A DNA stretch of 64,000 nt from Alphaproteobacteria bacterium UBA1301. GTDB lineage: Bacteria > Pseudomonadota > Alphaproteobacteria > Micropepsales > Micropepsaceae. This document shows, piece after piece, positions 42,120 through 51,225 of this stretch. Position 1 is the first letter of the stretch. Each line of letters opens with the position of its first letter. Made by a program: the position numbers and the translations under genes. The stretch spans positions 558,001 through 622,000 of the forward strand of contig DBUB01000010.1 of NCBI GenBank assembly GCA_002307725.1, in the 5' to 3' direction. Below the pieces are notes generated by a model. The model did no database searches. It was not told the DNA's origin and saw only the letters and a program-made list of their open reading frames with translations.

Positions 42120-43547
42120 ATGGGTGTGAAGCGGCTGACGTTGGCTGTCACGGCGGCTTTGGGCTTGGTGACCTGCGGGGCCTCGGCGCTCGCTACCAAG
42201 GTGCAGGTCGCCCAAGGCAGGGTTGAGAGTGTCGCGCAATCCAAGCCCGCCGGCATTATCAATGTCGATCTCAGTGGCAACGGCAGGGAATGGGCCGCAT
42301 CGGTGCCGGATGTCGCCATTGATCCGCGCGATGCCAAGCATGTCGTCGCGATCTGGCGTGAGATTGCGATGCCGGACCGGAAGAACCGCCCCTTCCTCTG
42401 CCATTTCGCGGAATCGCGCGACGGCGGCGCTACCTTCGCGCGCCGGGACCTCGAATGGGGCATGCCCGAAACCCCGATCTGCAATGCGCCGTATGTTGAT
42501 TTCGGAGCCGGGGGCGAGCTTTACGTTGGAGCGACCTTGGTCGAGATGGGACCGATCAATCCGCCCAACGGTTGGCATGCGTTCGGACGTGCGGTGATCC
42601 GCAAATCACCGGACGGCGGCCGGACATGGGCGCCGACGGTCAGTGTGATCGACAGCGGCTCGTTCGCCAAAGGCGCCTTCGCCCCCAATCCGGCCGTTCC
42701 CGATATTGCCAAACAGACGCCATGGGACGGTGCCCGCGGTATCGTCAACCGCAGCAACGGCGACATCTACGTCGCCGGCGGCTATCCCGCACCGCCCGAC
42801 GGCGCAGCCCGCTCGCAGCGGTTCTTTGCCGTGTCGCACGACGGCGGTGCGCGCTGGAGCCCGATTTACGCTATGGGGTCGACCGAATTTCCGCAGCGCT
42901 GGGACAGCCGTATCGTTGCGGCACCTGGCAAGATGGCGCTGGCCTATATCGCGGGGGCGGTGCCCGGTGTGCCGGAATGCCTGTGCGTGGTGTTTGCGAC
43001 CAGCAAGGACGGCACCGATCTCAAGCGCACGCTGGTGACCCGGATCGGCCATATGGACACACTGGTGCATTATCCGCCGCTGGCCGCCGATCCGAGCCGG
43101 AAGGGCACCTATGCCATTGCGCTGGTATCCGATGATCATACGGCGCTGAACATCTTCACGTCACGCGATGATGGTGCTTCCTGGACGAAGATCGATCCCG
43201 TCGCCGCGCCGGCTGGTGTCGTGCGCCTGTCACGTCCGGCGATTGCTTACACGCCTGATGGTGTTCTTGTCGCGATGTGGCGCGGCCAGCATGCCGATGG
43301 CAGCTATGATGTCTACATGGCGGCCGCACCGGACGCGCAGCATTTCGGCGCGCTGGTCCGCGTCAGCGATACGTCCTCGCATCCGCCGGAAGCTCTCAAG
43401 TCGGACTATGCGGTGCGCGGCGACTTTATCAACGTAATGAAACTCGGACCCGATGCGGCGCATGCGGTGTGGACCGACTGGCGCAACGGCAGCGAAGCGC
43501 ATGTGGTTTACGGCCGCGTGCCGCTGTCGGATTTGTTGGGCAAGTAG
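42120..43547 (+). CDS. Exported BNR/Asp-box repeat protein (sialidase-like fold)
   Basis: 475 aa with signal peptide (LTLAVTAALGLVTCGASALA). Four Asp-box motifs are spaced along a beta-propeller: SRDGGATFA, SPDGGRTWA, SHDGGARWS and SRDDGASWT. Such propellers occur in sialidases, but also in many non-enzymatic exported proteins. The sialidase Arg triad cannot be confirmed by eye, so I do not call it a sialidase. RPFLCHFAESRDGG and QRWDSRIVAAPGKMALAYIA are conserved-looking segments. It is convergent with trpE; a terminator for trpE lies between the two stops. Confidence 0.75.
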   Translation: MGVKRLTLAVTAALGLVTCGASALATKVQVAQGRVESVAQSKPAGIINVDLSGNGREWAASVPDVAIDPRDAKHVVAIWREIAMPDRKNRPFLCHFAESRDGGATFARRDLEWGMPETPICNAPYVDFGAGGELYVGATLVEMGPINPPNGWHAFGRAVIRKSPDGGRTWAPTVSVIDSGSFAKGAFAPNPAVPDIAKQTPWDGARGIVNRSNGDIYVAGGYPAPPDGAARSQRFFAVSHDGGARWSPIYAMGSTEFPQRWDSRIVAAPGKMALAYIAGAVPGVPECLCVVFATSKDGTDLKRTLVTRIGHMDTLVHYPPLAADPSRKGTYAIALVSDDHTALNIFTSRDDGASWTKIDPVAAPAGVVRLSRPAIAYTPDGVLVAMWRGQHADGSYDVYMAAAPDAQHFGALVRVSDTSSHPPEALKSDYAVRGDFINVMKLGPDAAHAVWTDWRNGSEAHVVYGRVPLSDLLGK

Positions 43548-43548
43548 C

Positions 43549-43583
43549 AAAAAAAAAGGCCCGGCGGATTTTCCGTCGAGCCC
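43549..43583 (-). terminator. Rho-independent terminator of trpE
   Basis: Read on the minus strand: GGGCTCGACGGA, short loop, TCCGCCGGGCC, then nine T residues (A-run 43549-43557 on plus). The stem has a few mismatches but is GC-rich. It lies 20 bases after the trpE stop. Confidence 0.85.
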
Positions 43584-43603
43584 TTGTGCGTTAGCGGCTT
43601 GCT

Positions 43604-45121
43604 TTACTGCCCCCGCTTGGCGGCGTTGGCAAATCGCACCGCTTCATCCGCTGCCGTCATCAAAGCTTTCGCTTTGTTGACCGTTTCCTGGAATTCGCTT
43701 TCCGGCACGCTGTCGGCGACGATGCCGCCACCGGCTTGCACGTACATGGTGCCGTCTTTCACCAGCGCGGTGCGCAGCATGATGCAGGTGTCCATTGAGC
43801 CGTCGCAGGCGAAATAGCCGACCGCGCCCGCGTACGCCGCGCCGCGTTTTTCCTTCTCGAATTCGTCGATGATTTCCATGGCGCGAATTTTCGGCGCGCC
43901 GGTCAACGTGCCCGCTGGCAATCCCGCCGCCAGGGCATCGACCGCATCGAGATCGTCGCGAATATTGCCTTCCACATTCGACACCAGATGCATCACATGG
44001 CTGTAGCGTTCGATGAAGAAGCTGTCGGTCACCGTGACTTCGCCAACCTTGGCGATGCGGCCGACATCGTTGCGCCCCAGGTCGATCAGCATCAGATGCT
44101 CCGCACGCTCCTTCGGGTCGGCGATCAATTCGTCTGCCAGCCGCTTGTCCTCTTCCGGCGTGGCGCCGCGCGGCCGCGTCCCGGCGATTGGGCGGATGGT
44201 GACTTTGCCGTCGCGCAGTCGCACCAGCACTTCCGGGCTCGATCCGACGATCGAAAAACCGGGCAAGGCGAGGTGATAGAGGAACGGCGACGGGTTCAGA
44301 CGTCTGAGCGCGCGATAAAGCGAGAACGCGGGCAGGGTGAAGGGCCGGCGGAAACGCTGGCTCGGCACCACTTGGAAAATATCGCCAGCGAGGATGTATT
44401 CCTTGGCTTTGGCCACCATGTCCATGTAGGCGGCATGGGTCATGTTGGATTCAATTGGTCCGCTCGGCAAATGGTCGGGCACCGGCGCCACCGGCAGCGG
44501 CCGTTCGAGATCGGCGATGGTGTCGTTGATGCGCTCGGCGGTGCGGGCATATGCGGCGCGGGCATCGACACCGGATTCCGGCCACACTGGCGACACCACC
44601 AGGATTTCGTCACGCACGGTATCGAAGATCGCCACAATGGAAGGGCGCATCAGGATGGCGTCGGGCAGCCCCAGCGTATCCTCCGGCACGTTGGGCAGCT
44701 TTTCGATCAGCCGCACCATGTCGTAGCCGAGATAGCCATAAAGCCCCACCGCCATCGGCGGCACGCCGTCGGGCAGGGTGAGCTTGGTCTCCTTGAGCAG
44801 CCGACGTAGCGACTTGAGCGGATTGGTTTCGGCATCCGGTTCGAACAAATCAGGGGTGGCGCGGGCGGTGCGATTGATCTCCGCCTTGCCGTTCCAATAG
44901 CGCCAGATCAGGTCGGGCTTCAGCCCGATCATCGAATAGCGCCCGCGCGCCTCGCCGCCTTGCACGCTTTCGAGCAGGAACGCGTTCTGGCGGCCCTCGG
45001 CGAGTTTCAGATAAGCCGAGACCGGCGTTTCCAGATCGGCAACAAGGCGGGCGTAAAGAACTTGCGGCTCACCGGCATTGTACTTGCCGGCAAAGTCGGC
45101 AAATTCGGGAAGAATGGACAT
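43604..45121 (-). CDS. trpE: Anthranilate synthase component I
   Basis: 505 aa, the standard length. It catalyses chorismate plus ammonia (from TrpG) to anthranilate in tryptophan biosynthesis. The N-terminal LLESVQGGEARGRYSMIG is the feedback-inhibition region with the L-L-E-S element; the C-terminal chorismate-binding domain holds FQVVPSQRF, GSSPEVLVR, IAGTRPRG, LIDLGRNDVGRI, PAGTLTGAPKIRAMEII and the final GGGIVADSVPESE. trpG is not adjacent in this window. It follows ppiD by only 5 bases on the same strand (ppiD stop region to trpE start on minus is upstream), so the two are probably cotranscribed. Confidence 0.96.
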   Translation of the reverse strand: MSILPEFADFAGKYNAGEPQVLYARLVADLETPVSAYLKLAEGRQNAFLLESVQGGEARGRYSMIGLKPDLIWRYWNGKAEINRTARATPDLFEPDAETNPLKSLRRLLKETKLTLPDGVPPMAVGLYGYLGYDMVRLIEKLPNVPEDTLGLPDAILMRPSIVAIFDTVRDEILVVSPVWPESGVDARAAYARTAERINDTIADLERPLPVAPVPDHLPSGPIESNMTHAAYMDMVAKAKEYILAGDIFQVVPSQRFRRPFTLPAFSLYRALRRLNPSPFLYHLALPGFSIVGSSPEVLVRLRDGKVTIRPIAGTRPRGATPEEDKRLADELIADPKERAEHLMLIDLGRNDVGRIAKVGEVTVTDSFFIERYSHVMHLVSNVEGNIRDDLDAVDALAAGLPAGTLTGAPKIRAMEIIDEFEKEKRGAAYAGAVGYFACDGSMDTCIMLRTALVKDGTMYVQAGGGIVADSVPESEFQETVNKAKALMTAADEAVRFANAAKRGQ

Positions 45122-45126
45122 TTTTC

Positions 45127-47016
45127 TTACTGCACCTCGGAACCCTGCACGTTGTCGATATTTTTCCTGTTGTAGGTCACCTTTTGATCGGCACGCAGTT
45201 CGGCGACGTAAGATTCACTGAGTGTGGTGCCGACCTGGGCCGCGACCTGACGCAGGATGGCCTGGTATTGCGGGCTCTTCGGGTTGATCTGCGGATGCAC
45301 GATGCCGGTGACGCGGGCGATGACATAGCCGTCGCCCTTGGCCTTGGGGCCGAACGCCGCCTTGCCGGGACCGACCTGGAACAGCGCCTGCACCAGCGGC
45401 ATTCCAAAGGTGTCGTCGGTGAAGCCGTGCTGGATGCCGGGGCTCTTCTGGATCGCAGTGCCGATCGATTTGGCCGCGCCATCGAGCGAGCCTTCCTTGT
45501 TGACCTGGGCCGACAGATCCTGCGCCTTCTTCTTCAACAGCACGACGCGTTCCTGTGCCGTCCACGCCGCCAACGCTTTTTCACGCACCTGATCGAGCGG
45601 CTTCAACTTGGGCGGAATGGCGCCGCTGACCGACACCACATAATAAACATTCGCCTTGGTCGGCTGTGGATCGCCCACTTCGCCCGCTTCGGTGTGGAAA
45701 ACAAAGCTGCGGAATTCCGGATCATCCGGTGCGGCGGTTTTTTTGCCGTCGGGGCCGAGACCGTTGGCATCGATCGCAGCGACGCGGCCGGTATGCATGC
45801 CGACTTTCTTGGCGGCCTCGAGAACATCGGCGCCCTTGCTCGACTCGTCAGTATAGGTGTTGGCGATGTCGGTCAGCTTGGCGATGGCCAACTCTCCGGC
45901 GATCTTGCCGCGGATATCTTCTTTCACGGACTCAAGCGTGTGGTTGATGCCTGCCGTAATGGCCGTCACCTTGATCAGCGCCCATTTTCCGGCCGCGGTC
46001 TTCTGCGGCGGCGCGACGCCGTCCTTGGACAACGCGAATACGGCTTTGGCGGCACCGGCGTCGAAATCTTCGGCGGTGATTGCCACTTGCGGTGTCGGCT
46101 TCTCGCCCTTTTCGTTGGCGAGGTCGTCGAACTTGGTGCCTTTGGTGGCCTTGTCGAACGCGCCCCTTGCTGCGGCTTCGGTAGCGAACAGGAGTTCGAG
46201 CACGTCGCGCTTTTCGGGAATGACGTATTCGCTTTTGTGTTCGTCATAAGCCTGTTTGATCTGGTCGTCGGTGACCTTGATTTGCGCCACCACGTCGGCG
46301 GGCGCGATCCAGGCATAGGTCACGTCGCGGTATTCCGGGGTCGAAAACTGGTTGGCATGGGCTTTGATGAAGGCGGTAAGCGTCGTATCCGGTGGCGGCG
46401 GAATGGGGCCAAGCGCCTTGTCGTCGACCAAGATGTAATCAGCGGCGCGGGTCTCGAAGAAATAGGCGAACAGCAGCTTGGCGTAGCCCGGCGGCAGGGT
46501 AAAACTGCCCTCTACTGCGCGGGTAAGCTGGCCGCGCGCGGTGTCGGCGCGGATTTGCTCGATGAAGCCCTGTTCGGTGAATCCGAAACGGTCGATGGCG
46601 CGCAGGAAGACTTGGTGGTCGAACTGACCGGTGAGGCCGGCGAATCCGGAATAGCGCTGGATCGAGGCGGTGACTTGGGCGTCGCTGGCGGTCAGGCCCA
46701 GCTTGTGGACGGCATTGTCCAGCGCCACGGTTGAAATCTTCTGTTCCAGGATGGCAGTGCCGAGGCCGAGCTTACGGGCTTCGTCGTCGGTCAGGGTCTG
46801 GCTGCCGCGGCGCATGCCTTCTTCGCGCATCGCGTTGCGGTAGTCGCGGCTGAACTCGGTCCGGTCGATGACCGTCTTTCCGACCTTGGCGACCGAATTG
46901 TCTTGCCGGGCGCTGACCAGGTCGCCGACGCCCCAGGTCACGAAGGAGAGCGTTAAAAGCCCCAAGAAGATGTTGGCTACCCACGACTTGGAGAATTTCC
47001 GCATATCTTGAAGCAT
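45127..47016 (-). CDS. ppiD: PpiD-type peptidyl-prolyl isomerase/chaperone
   Basis: 629 aa from the ATG giving MLQDMRKFSKSWVANIFLGL, the characteristic PpiD N-terminus with a single transmembrane anchor (about 12-33). The SurA-N-like chaperone region follows, then a parvulin domain at roughly 250-370 (DVLELLFATEAAARGAFDKA), and a second, degenerate PPIase-like region. It acts at the periplasmic face of the inner membrane on proteins leaving the Sec translocon. trpE follows on the same strand. It is divergent from tpiA. The open frame upstream of 47016 is not PpiD-like. Confidence 0.9.
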   Translation of the reverse strand: MLQDMRKFSKSWVANIFLGLLTLSFVTWGVGDLVSARQDNSVAKVGKTVIDRTEFSRDYRNAMREEGMRRGSQTLTDDEARKLGLGTAILEQKISTVALDNAVHKLGLTASDAQVTASIQRYSGFAGLTGQFDHQVFLRAIDRFGFTEQGFIEQIRADTARGQLTRAVEGSFTLPPGYAKLLFAYFFETRAADYILVDDKALGPIPPPPDTTLTAFIKAHANQFSTPEYRDVTYAWIAPADVVAQIKVTDDQIKQAYDEHKSEYVIPEKRDVLELLFATEAAARGAFDKATKGTKFDDLANEKGEKPTPQVAITAEDFDAGAAKAVFALSKDGVAPPQKTAAGKWALIKVTAITAGINHTLESVKEDIRGKIAGELAIAKLTDIANTYTDESSKGADVLEAAKKVGMHTGRVAAIDANGLGPDGKKTAAPDDPEFRSFVFHTEAGEVGDPQPTKANVYYVVSVSGAIPPKLKPLDQVREKALAAWTAQERVVLLKKKAQDLSAQVNKEGSLDGAAKSIGTAIQKSPGIQHGFTDDTFGMPLVQALFQVGPGKAAFGPKAKGDGYVIARVTGIVHPQINPKSPQYQAILRQVAAQVGTTLSESYVAELRADQKVTYNRKNIDNVQGSEVQ

Positions 47017-47101
47017 GGCGTGTCCGGTTCTTTGGGCGATGAAATCGCATGGAAGTAAAAGGCGGCGGATGATAGGGAGGGCCCTTCTTAACGGCAAGGA
47101 G

Positions 47102-47839
47102 ATGCGCTTGTTGATCGCAGGAAACTGGAAAATGAATGGCCTGGACACCTCGGTTCAGGAGGTTAAGGCCCTAATCGCCGGGCTGAAGCCGCGGCCGGGT
47201 ATCAAAGTGGTGATTTGCCCGCCGGCTACGCTGGTGGCCCGGGTGGCCAAGGAGGCCGGGGCGGCGGTGGGAATTGGCGGCCAGGATTGCCATCCGAAGG
47301 TCTCGGGCGCGTTTACGGGCGATATTTCGGCCGAGATGCTGAAGGACGCAGGCGCCACTTGGACGATCGTCGGGCACTCCGAACGGCGCCAATACCATCA
47401 TGAGTCGGACGAGTTGATCGCTTCCAAGGCCGAAGCGGGCTGGCGGGCTGGGCTCGGTGTGATGATTTGCATCGGCGAGACCGAGGCCGAGCGCGTTGCC
47501 GGCAAGCACGAGGCGGTGATCAGCCACCAGCTCGCCCATAGCGTGCCGGCGGATGCGGCCGCGCATATCGTCGCGATCGCGTATGAGCCGATCTGGGCGA
47601 TCGGAACCGGCCGCACGCCCACCAACGACGACATTGCCGCGATGCACCGTCACATCCGCGCCGAACTGGTGAAGCGCTTTGGTGAGGCGGGCAAAAAGAT
47701 CGAAATCCTTTACGGTGGTTCGGTTAATCCGAAGAACGCGAAGGAAATTCTTGCACAACCGGAAGTTGGTGGTGCCTTGGTTGGCGGCGCCAGCCTGAAG
47801 GCCGTGGATTTCCTCACCATCATCAACGCTGCGCCGTAA
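47102..47839 (+). CDS. tpiA: Triose-phosphate isomerase
   Basis: 245-aa TIM barrel interconverting dihydroxyacetone phosphate and glyceraldehyde-3-phosphate. LIAGNWKMNG holds the catalytic Lys, TIVGHSERR the catalytic His, AYEPIWAIGTGRTPT the catalytic Glu and flexible loop, and ILYGGSVNP plus GGALVGGASL the phosphate-binding ends. AAGGAG abuts the ATG at 47102 directly, so translation could start at the TTG at 47108 (six bases spacing), which would trim two residues. Glyceraldehyde-3-phosphate from DeoC enters glycolysis here. Confidence 0.96.
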   Translation: MRLLIAGNWKMNGLDTSVQEVKALIAGLKPRPGIKVVICPPATLVARVAKEAGAAVGIGGQDCHPKVSGAFTGDISAEMLKDAGATWTIVGHSERRQYHHESDELIASKAEAGWRAGLGVMICIGETEAERVAGKHEAVISHQLAHSVPADAAAHIVAIAYEPIWAIGTGRTPTNDDIAAMHRHIRAELVKRFGEAGKKIEILYGGSVNPKNAKEILAQPEVGGALVGGASLKAVDFLTIINAAP

Positions 47840-47896
47840 GCGCGGTGGGGTTGGCAATGACGTGGCCGGTTTAAAAAGCCGCGTAAATGAAGGCTT

Positions 47897-47926
47897 TTAA
47901 CCAATCCGGCCCACTATTTCTTAACC
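47897..47926. promoter_or_regulatory. Two TTAACC half-sites, possible CtrA-type binding region
   Basis: TTAACC at 47897-47902 and again at 47921-47926, same orientation, 24 bases apart, 40-70 bases upstream of the degenerate-receiver gene. TTAACC is the half-site of the alphaproteobacterial cell-cycle regulator CtrA, but the usual TTAA-N7-TTAAC spacing is not met. Confidence 0.2.
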
Positions 47927-47966
47927 CGCGAACGCCAAATTGGCGTGGGAAGGATGGTGGGCCGGA

Positions 47967-48944
47967 ATGCCAAAGTTCAATTACGAGACTGCCAATACGC
48001 TTGTTTATGACCCGGTCGCGTTGCATTGCGATGCGACGCGGGCGGTTTTGCATACGCTGGGGTTCCACAACGTTGCGACCGCGCCGACGCTCGGGGAGTT
48101 CAACGACTCGCTTTTGAAGGGCGCGCCGGACCTGATCTTGTGCGAGGCGATGGGTGCTGAAGTCGAGTTGTGCGACTTAATCCAGTCGCTGCGCCAGGGC
48201 ACTTCCGGGTATCCCAATCCGTTTCTGGTGGTCATCATTACCGCCTGGGAGAAAACGCATACGCTTGTCAAGCGGGTGCTTAATTCCGGTGCCGATGACC
48301 TCATTCTGCGTCCGTTTTCGACCAATCTTTTGCGCCAGCACATCGACTCCCATATCGAGCGCCGCAAGCAGTTCGTCGTCACCCATGATTACGTCGGCCC
48401 GGACCGCCGCAGCGACCCCGCTCGCGCCTCGACGGGGGAGCTGTTCCAGCCGCCGAACTCGCTCAAAATGAAGGCGTTGGATGGGTTTAGCGTTGCTGCG
48501 GTTCATACCCGTCTGTCGCGTGAGTTGCGCACCGCTAAGGATACCCTGAACGCCCAGAAGCTGCGTCGCGGCGGGTTTCATATTTGCGTCCTGTGGCGGC
48601 TGCTGCAGAAGGCGGACGATGCCGACGCGGACGTGAATCTGACCGAGTTAGCCAATTTGACGCAGAGTATTGCCAAGCGCTGCCGGGCGGCCGAATTCGA
48701 CGCCGCCACGCGATTATGCGAATCGATCCTGGCGGCGGTGGAGGGGCTGCAATTTGGGGGCGATCGCAACGCCGCGATGCGCGATCTGGGACAGGCGGCT
48801 CTTAACCTCAACCAGTTATTCCAGCCAGAAAAGTCCAAATCCAGCCACCAGAAGGCCATCGAAGAGACGGTTGCCATGATTCGGGCCCGCTCCGTCGGCT
48901 GCTCCAGCGCCGACAACCCAGCGCTTAAGGCGGAATCAGCCTGA
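47967..48944 (+). CDS. Degenerate receiver-domain protein (pseudo-response regulator)
   Basis: 325 aa starting at ATG 47967. Residues about 10-125 follow a receiver fold: Asp15 of the acidic pocket, strand PDLILCE at 54-60, ITAW with Thr92, and SGADDLILRPF at 108-117. Two hallmark residues are changed: the phosphorylated Asp is Glu60, and the invariant Lys is Arg115. A Glu at this site often mimics a phosphorylated state. The C-terminal 200 residues are mainly helical (for example LSRELRTAKDTLNAQKL and ILAAVEGLQFGGDRNAAMRD), with no DNA-binding or enzyme domain recognised. A protein-interaction role is likely; the partner is unknown. Confidence 0.72.
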   Translation: MPKFNYETANTLVYDPVALHCDATRAVLHTLGFHNVATAPTLGEFNDSLLKGAPDLILCEAMGAEVELCDLIQSLRQGTSGYPNPFLVVIITAWEKTHTLVKRVLNSGADDLILRPFSTNLLRQHIDSHIERRKQFVVTHDYVGPDRRSDPARASTGELFQPPNSLKMKALDGFSVAAVHTRLSRELRTAKDTLNAQKLRRGGFHICVLWRLLQKADDADADVNLTELANLTQSIAKRCRAAEFDAATRLCESILAAVEGLQFGGDRNAAMRDLGQAALNLNQLFQPEKSKSSHQKAIEETVAMIRARSVGCSSADNPALKAESA

Positions 48945-48957
48945 ATCCCCGGCTTTC

Positions 48958-48996
48958 CTCCCCCGTCCTTCACGGGGGAGCGCCGCGTCAGCGGCG
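48958..48996. repeat. Tandem perfect hairpins between the receiver-like gene and secG
   Basis: CTCCCCCGT-ccttc-ACGGGGGAG (9-bp stem) is followed at once by CGCCGC-gtca-GCGGCG (6-bp stem). No T-tract follows, so this is more like a REP-type intergenic repeat than a terminator, though the structure could slow or stop transcription. Confidence 0.55.
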
Positions 48997-49123
48997 AGAC
49001 GGAGGAGCGCCTTCCCATTCCCTTCTTTCTCCTCTAAAAGCCGGGCTTCGGGAGCGGCGTGCGCAAAAGTGTGCGCGGTTTTGCGTGAACGCGCCGCGTC
49101 CCTAAAACAGCTAAGGTCTTGGC

Positions 49124-49483
49124 ATGCAAACCCTCCTGTTGGTCATTGAGCTCGTCGTCGCGATCCTTCTGATCGTGTTTATCCTGCTGCAGCGCTCTGA
49201 AGGCGGCGCGCTGGGCATCGGCGGCGGTGGCGGCGGTGGCGGCGGATTTGGCGGCCTGTTCAGCCCGCGCGGAGCGGCCGATACCCTGACGCGCACGACC
49301 TCCTATCTGGCCGTCATTTTTTTCGTGGTTTGCTTGGCTTTGAACATTCTGGTGGCTCGCAGCCACAAGCAGCTTTCGCCGCTTGAGTCGCAGCCGGTTC
49401 CGACTCGGACCATGCCCGCGACGCCAAAACCGGTGCAGCCGGCGCCCGCGCAGCCGACGCCGTCAGTTCCGACGCCTCACTAA
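49124..49483 (+). CDS. secG: Protein-export membrane protein SecG
   Basis: 119 aa. Two transmembrane helices: about 3-21 (LLLVIELVVAILLIVFILL) and about 62-80 (SYLAVIFFVVCLALNILVA), separated by the SecG signature QRSEGGALGIGGG with a glycine run. It is part of the SecYEG translocon. The C-terminal Pro/Ala/Thr-rich tail is longer than in E. coli, as is usual in alphaproteobacteria. It precedes pyrG, the conserved alphaproteobacterial order. Confidence 0.95.
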   Translation: MQTLLLVIELVVAILLIVFILLQRSEGGALGIGGGGGGGGGFGGLFSPRGAADTLTRTTSYLAVIFFVVCLALNILVARSHKQLSPLESQPVPTRTMPATPKPVQPAPAQPTPSVPTPH

Positions 49484-49595
49484 CGGTAGATAATTCAGCA
49501 GCTTGACTTGAACGCCTGAGACATAGTTTCAGGTGAGGAAATCTTTCGATGTTTGTGCTTGTGACTCAGCAACTCTTTCGACATGGTGGCCTTCC

Positions 49596-51224
49596 ATGGC
49601 GCGGTTAATTTTCATCACCGGCGGCGTGGTTTCTTCCTTAGGAAAAGGCCTTGCCTCCGCGGCTCTTGGAGCCCTTCTGCAGGCGCGTGGCTATAAAGTC
49701 CGCCTCAGGAAACTCGACCCTTATCTCAACGTCGATCCGGGGACGATGAGCCCCCACCAGCACGGCGAGGTTTACGTCACCGACGACGGGGCCGAAACCG
49801 ACCTGGATCTCGGGCACTACGAGCGCTTCACCGGCGTGGCGTCGTCGAAAGCCGACAACATCACCTCCGGGCGCATCTATCTGCAGGTGATCGAGAAGGA
49901 GCGCCGCGGCGAGTATCTCGGCCGCACCGTGCAGGTGATTCCGCACGTCACCGACATGATCAAGGAATTTATCCTGGCAGGGACAGAAGATCTGGACTTC
50001 CTGCTGTGTGAAATCGGCGGCACGGTGGGCGACATCGAAGGCCTGCCGTTCTTCGAAGCGATCCGCCAGCTCGGCAACGATGTCGGGCGCGAAAATCACG
50101 CCTTCATCCACCTGACGCTGGTGCCGTATCTTGGTGCCGCTGGGGAGTTGAAGACCAAGCCGACGCAGCACTCGGTGAAGGAACTGCGGGCTATCGGCAT
50201 TCAGCCGGACATTCTTCTGTGCCGCTGCGAAAAGCCGATACCGGAAGACGACCGCAAGAAAATCGGCCTGTTCTGCAATGTGCCGAAGGAGCGCGTCATT
50301 CCGGGTCTCGACCTGCCGACGATCTATGAAGCGCCGCAGGCCTATCACGACGTTGGGTTCGACGTGGAACTCTTGAAGGTGCTCGGCATCACCGATGCGC
50401 CGCCGCCCGATCTCACCAAGTGGGACTGGGTGGTCGATCGCGTCAAGAATCCCGAAGGCGAAGTGCGCATTGCCGTGGTCGGCAAATACATGCAGGTTAA
50501 GGATTCCTACAAGTCGCTGGCGGAAGCCCTGGCGCATGGCGGGTTGATCAACAATGTGCGCGTCAAGATCGAGATGATCGACGCGGTGATCTTCGAGCGC
50601 GACGATGCGGCGGCATTCCTGGAAGGCGTCAACGGCATCTTGGTGCCGGGCGGTTTCGGCGAGCGCGGGGTGGAAGGCAAGATTGCAGCGGTGAAATTCG
50701 CCCGCGAGCATAAGGTGCCGTTCCTCGGCATCTGCTACGGTCTGCACATGGCGGTGATCGAGACTGCACGCAATCTGTGCCAGTTGGACGACGCCAACAC
50801 CACCGAAAACGGCAGCCCCAAGCATCCGGTGATCGCGCTGATGACCGAATGGGTAAAGGGCAACCGGGTCGAGACGCGCGACGTCAACACCGATCTCGGC
50901 GGCACCATGCGCCTCGGCGCCTATCCCGCGGTGCTGACCAAAGGCAGCCGGGTGGAAGAGGTCTACGGCACCACCACGATCTCCGAACGCCACCGTCACC
51001 GCTACGAGGTGAACACCAATTACGTCGACCAACTCGCCGCCCACGGTCTGGTGGTCTCCGGCTGGTCGCCCGACGGCAAGCTTCCCGAAATCATGGAAAT
51101 CCCCGACCACCCCTGGTTCATCGGCGTCCAGTTCCACCCCGAACTGAAGTCGAAACCGTTTGCCCCACATCCGCTGTTCAAGTCGTTCATCGCAGCGGCG
51201 GTGCGGCAGAGCCGGTTGGTGTAG
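49596..51224 (+). CDS. pyrG: CTP synthase
   Basis: 542 aa, normal length. It aminates UTP to CTP using glutamine. The synthetase domain begins MARLIFITGGVVSSLGKGLA with the P-loop, followed by RLRKLDPYLNVDPGTMSPHQ-type sequence; the glutamine amidotransferase domain has its Cys in PFLGICYGLHMA and the His-Glu pair in GVQFHPELKSKP. The ATG at 49596 matches the family start; the frame open upstream is unrelated. The stop is followed after one base by the start of the next gene. Confidence 0.97.
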   Translation: MARLIFITGGVVSSLGKGLASAALGALLQARGYKVRLRKLDPYLNVDPGTMSPHQHGEVYVTDDGAETDLDLGHYERFTGVASSKADNITSGRIYLQVIEKERRGEYLGRTVQVIPHVTDMIKEFILAGTEDLDFLLCEIGGTVGDIEGLPFFEAIRQLGNDVGRENHAFIHLTLVPYLGAAGELKTKPTQHSVKELRAIGIQPDILLCRCEKPIPEDDRKKIGLFCNVPKERVIPGLDLPTIYEAPQAYHDVGFDVELLKVLGITDAPPPDLTKWDWVVDRVKNPEGEVRIAVVGKYMQVKDSYKSLAEALAHGGLINNVRVKIEMIDAVIFERDDAAAFLEGVNGILVPGGFGERGVEGKIAAVKFAREHKVPFLGICYGLHMAVIETARNLCQLDDANTTENGSPKHPVIALMTEWVKGNRVETRDVNTDLGGTMRLGAYPAVLTKGSRVEEVYGTTTISERHRHRYEVNTNYVDQLAAHGLVVSGWSPDGKLPEIMEIPDHPWFIGVQFHPELKSKPFAPHPLFKSFIAAAVRQSRLV

Positions 51225-51225
51225 G

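Noticed and set aside
42120..43547. Calling the BNR-repeat protein a sialidase
   Set aside because: Asp boxes are present, but the catalytic Arg triad, Tyr and Glu could not be placed with confidence.
45184..46734. 516-codon plus-strand frame opposite ppiD
   Set aside because: Antisense shadow; Gly/Asp/Arg-rich with no motif.
48958..48996. Hairpins as intrinsic terminator before secG
   Set aside because: Strong stems but no following T-run.
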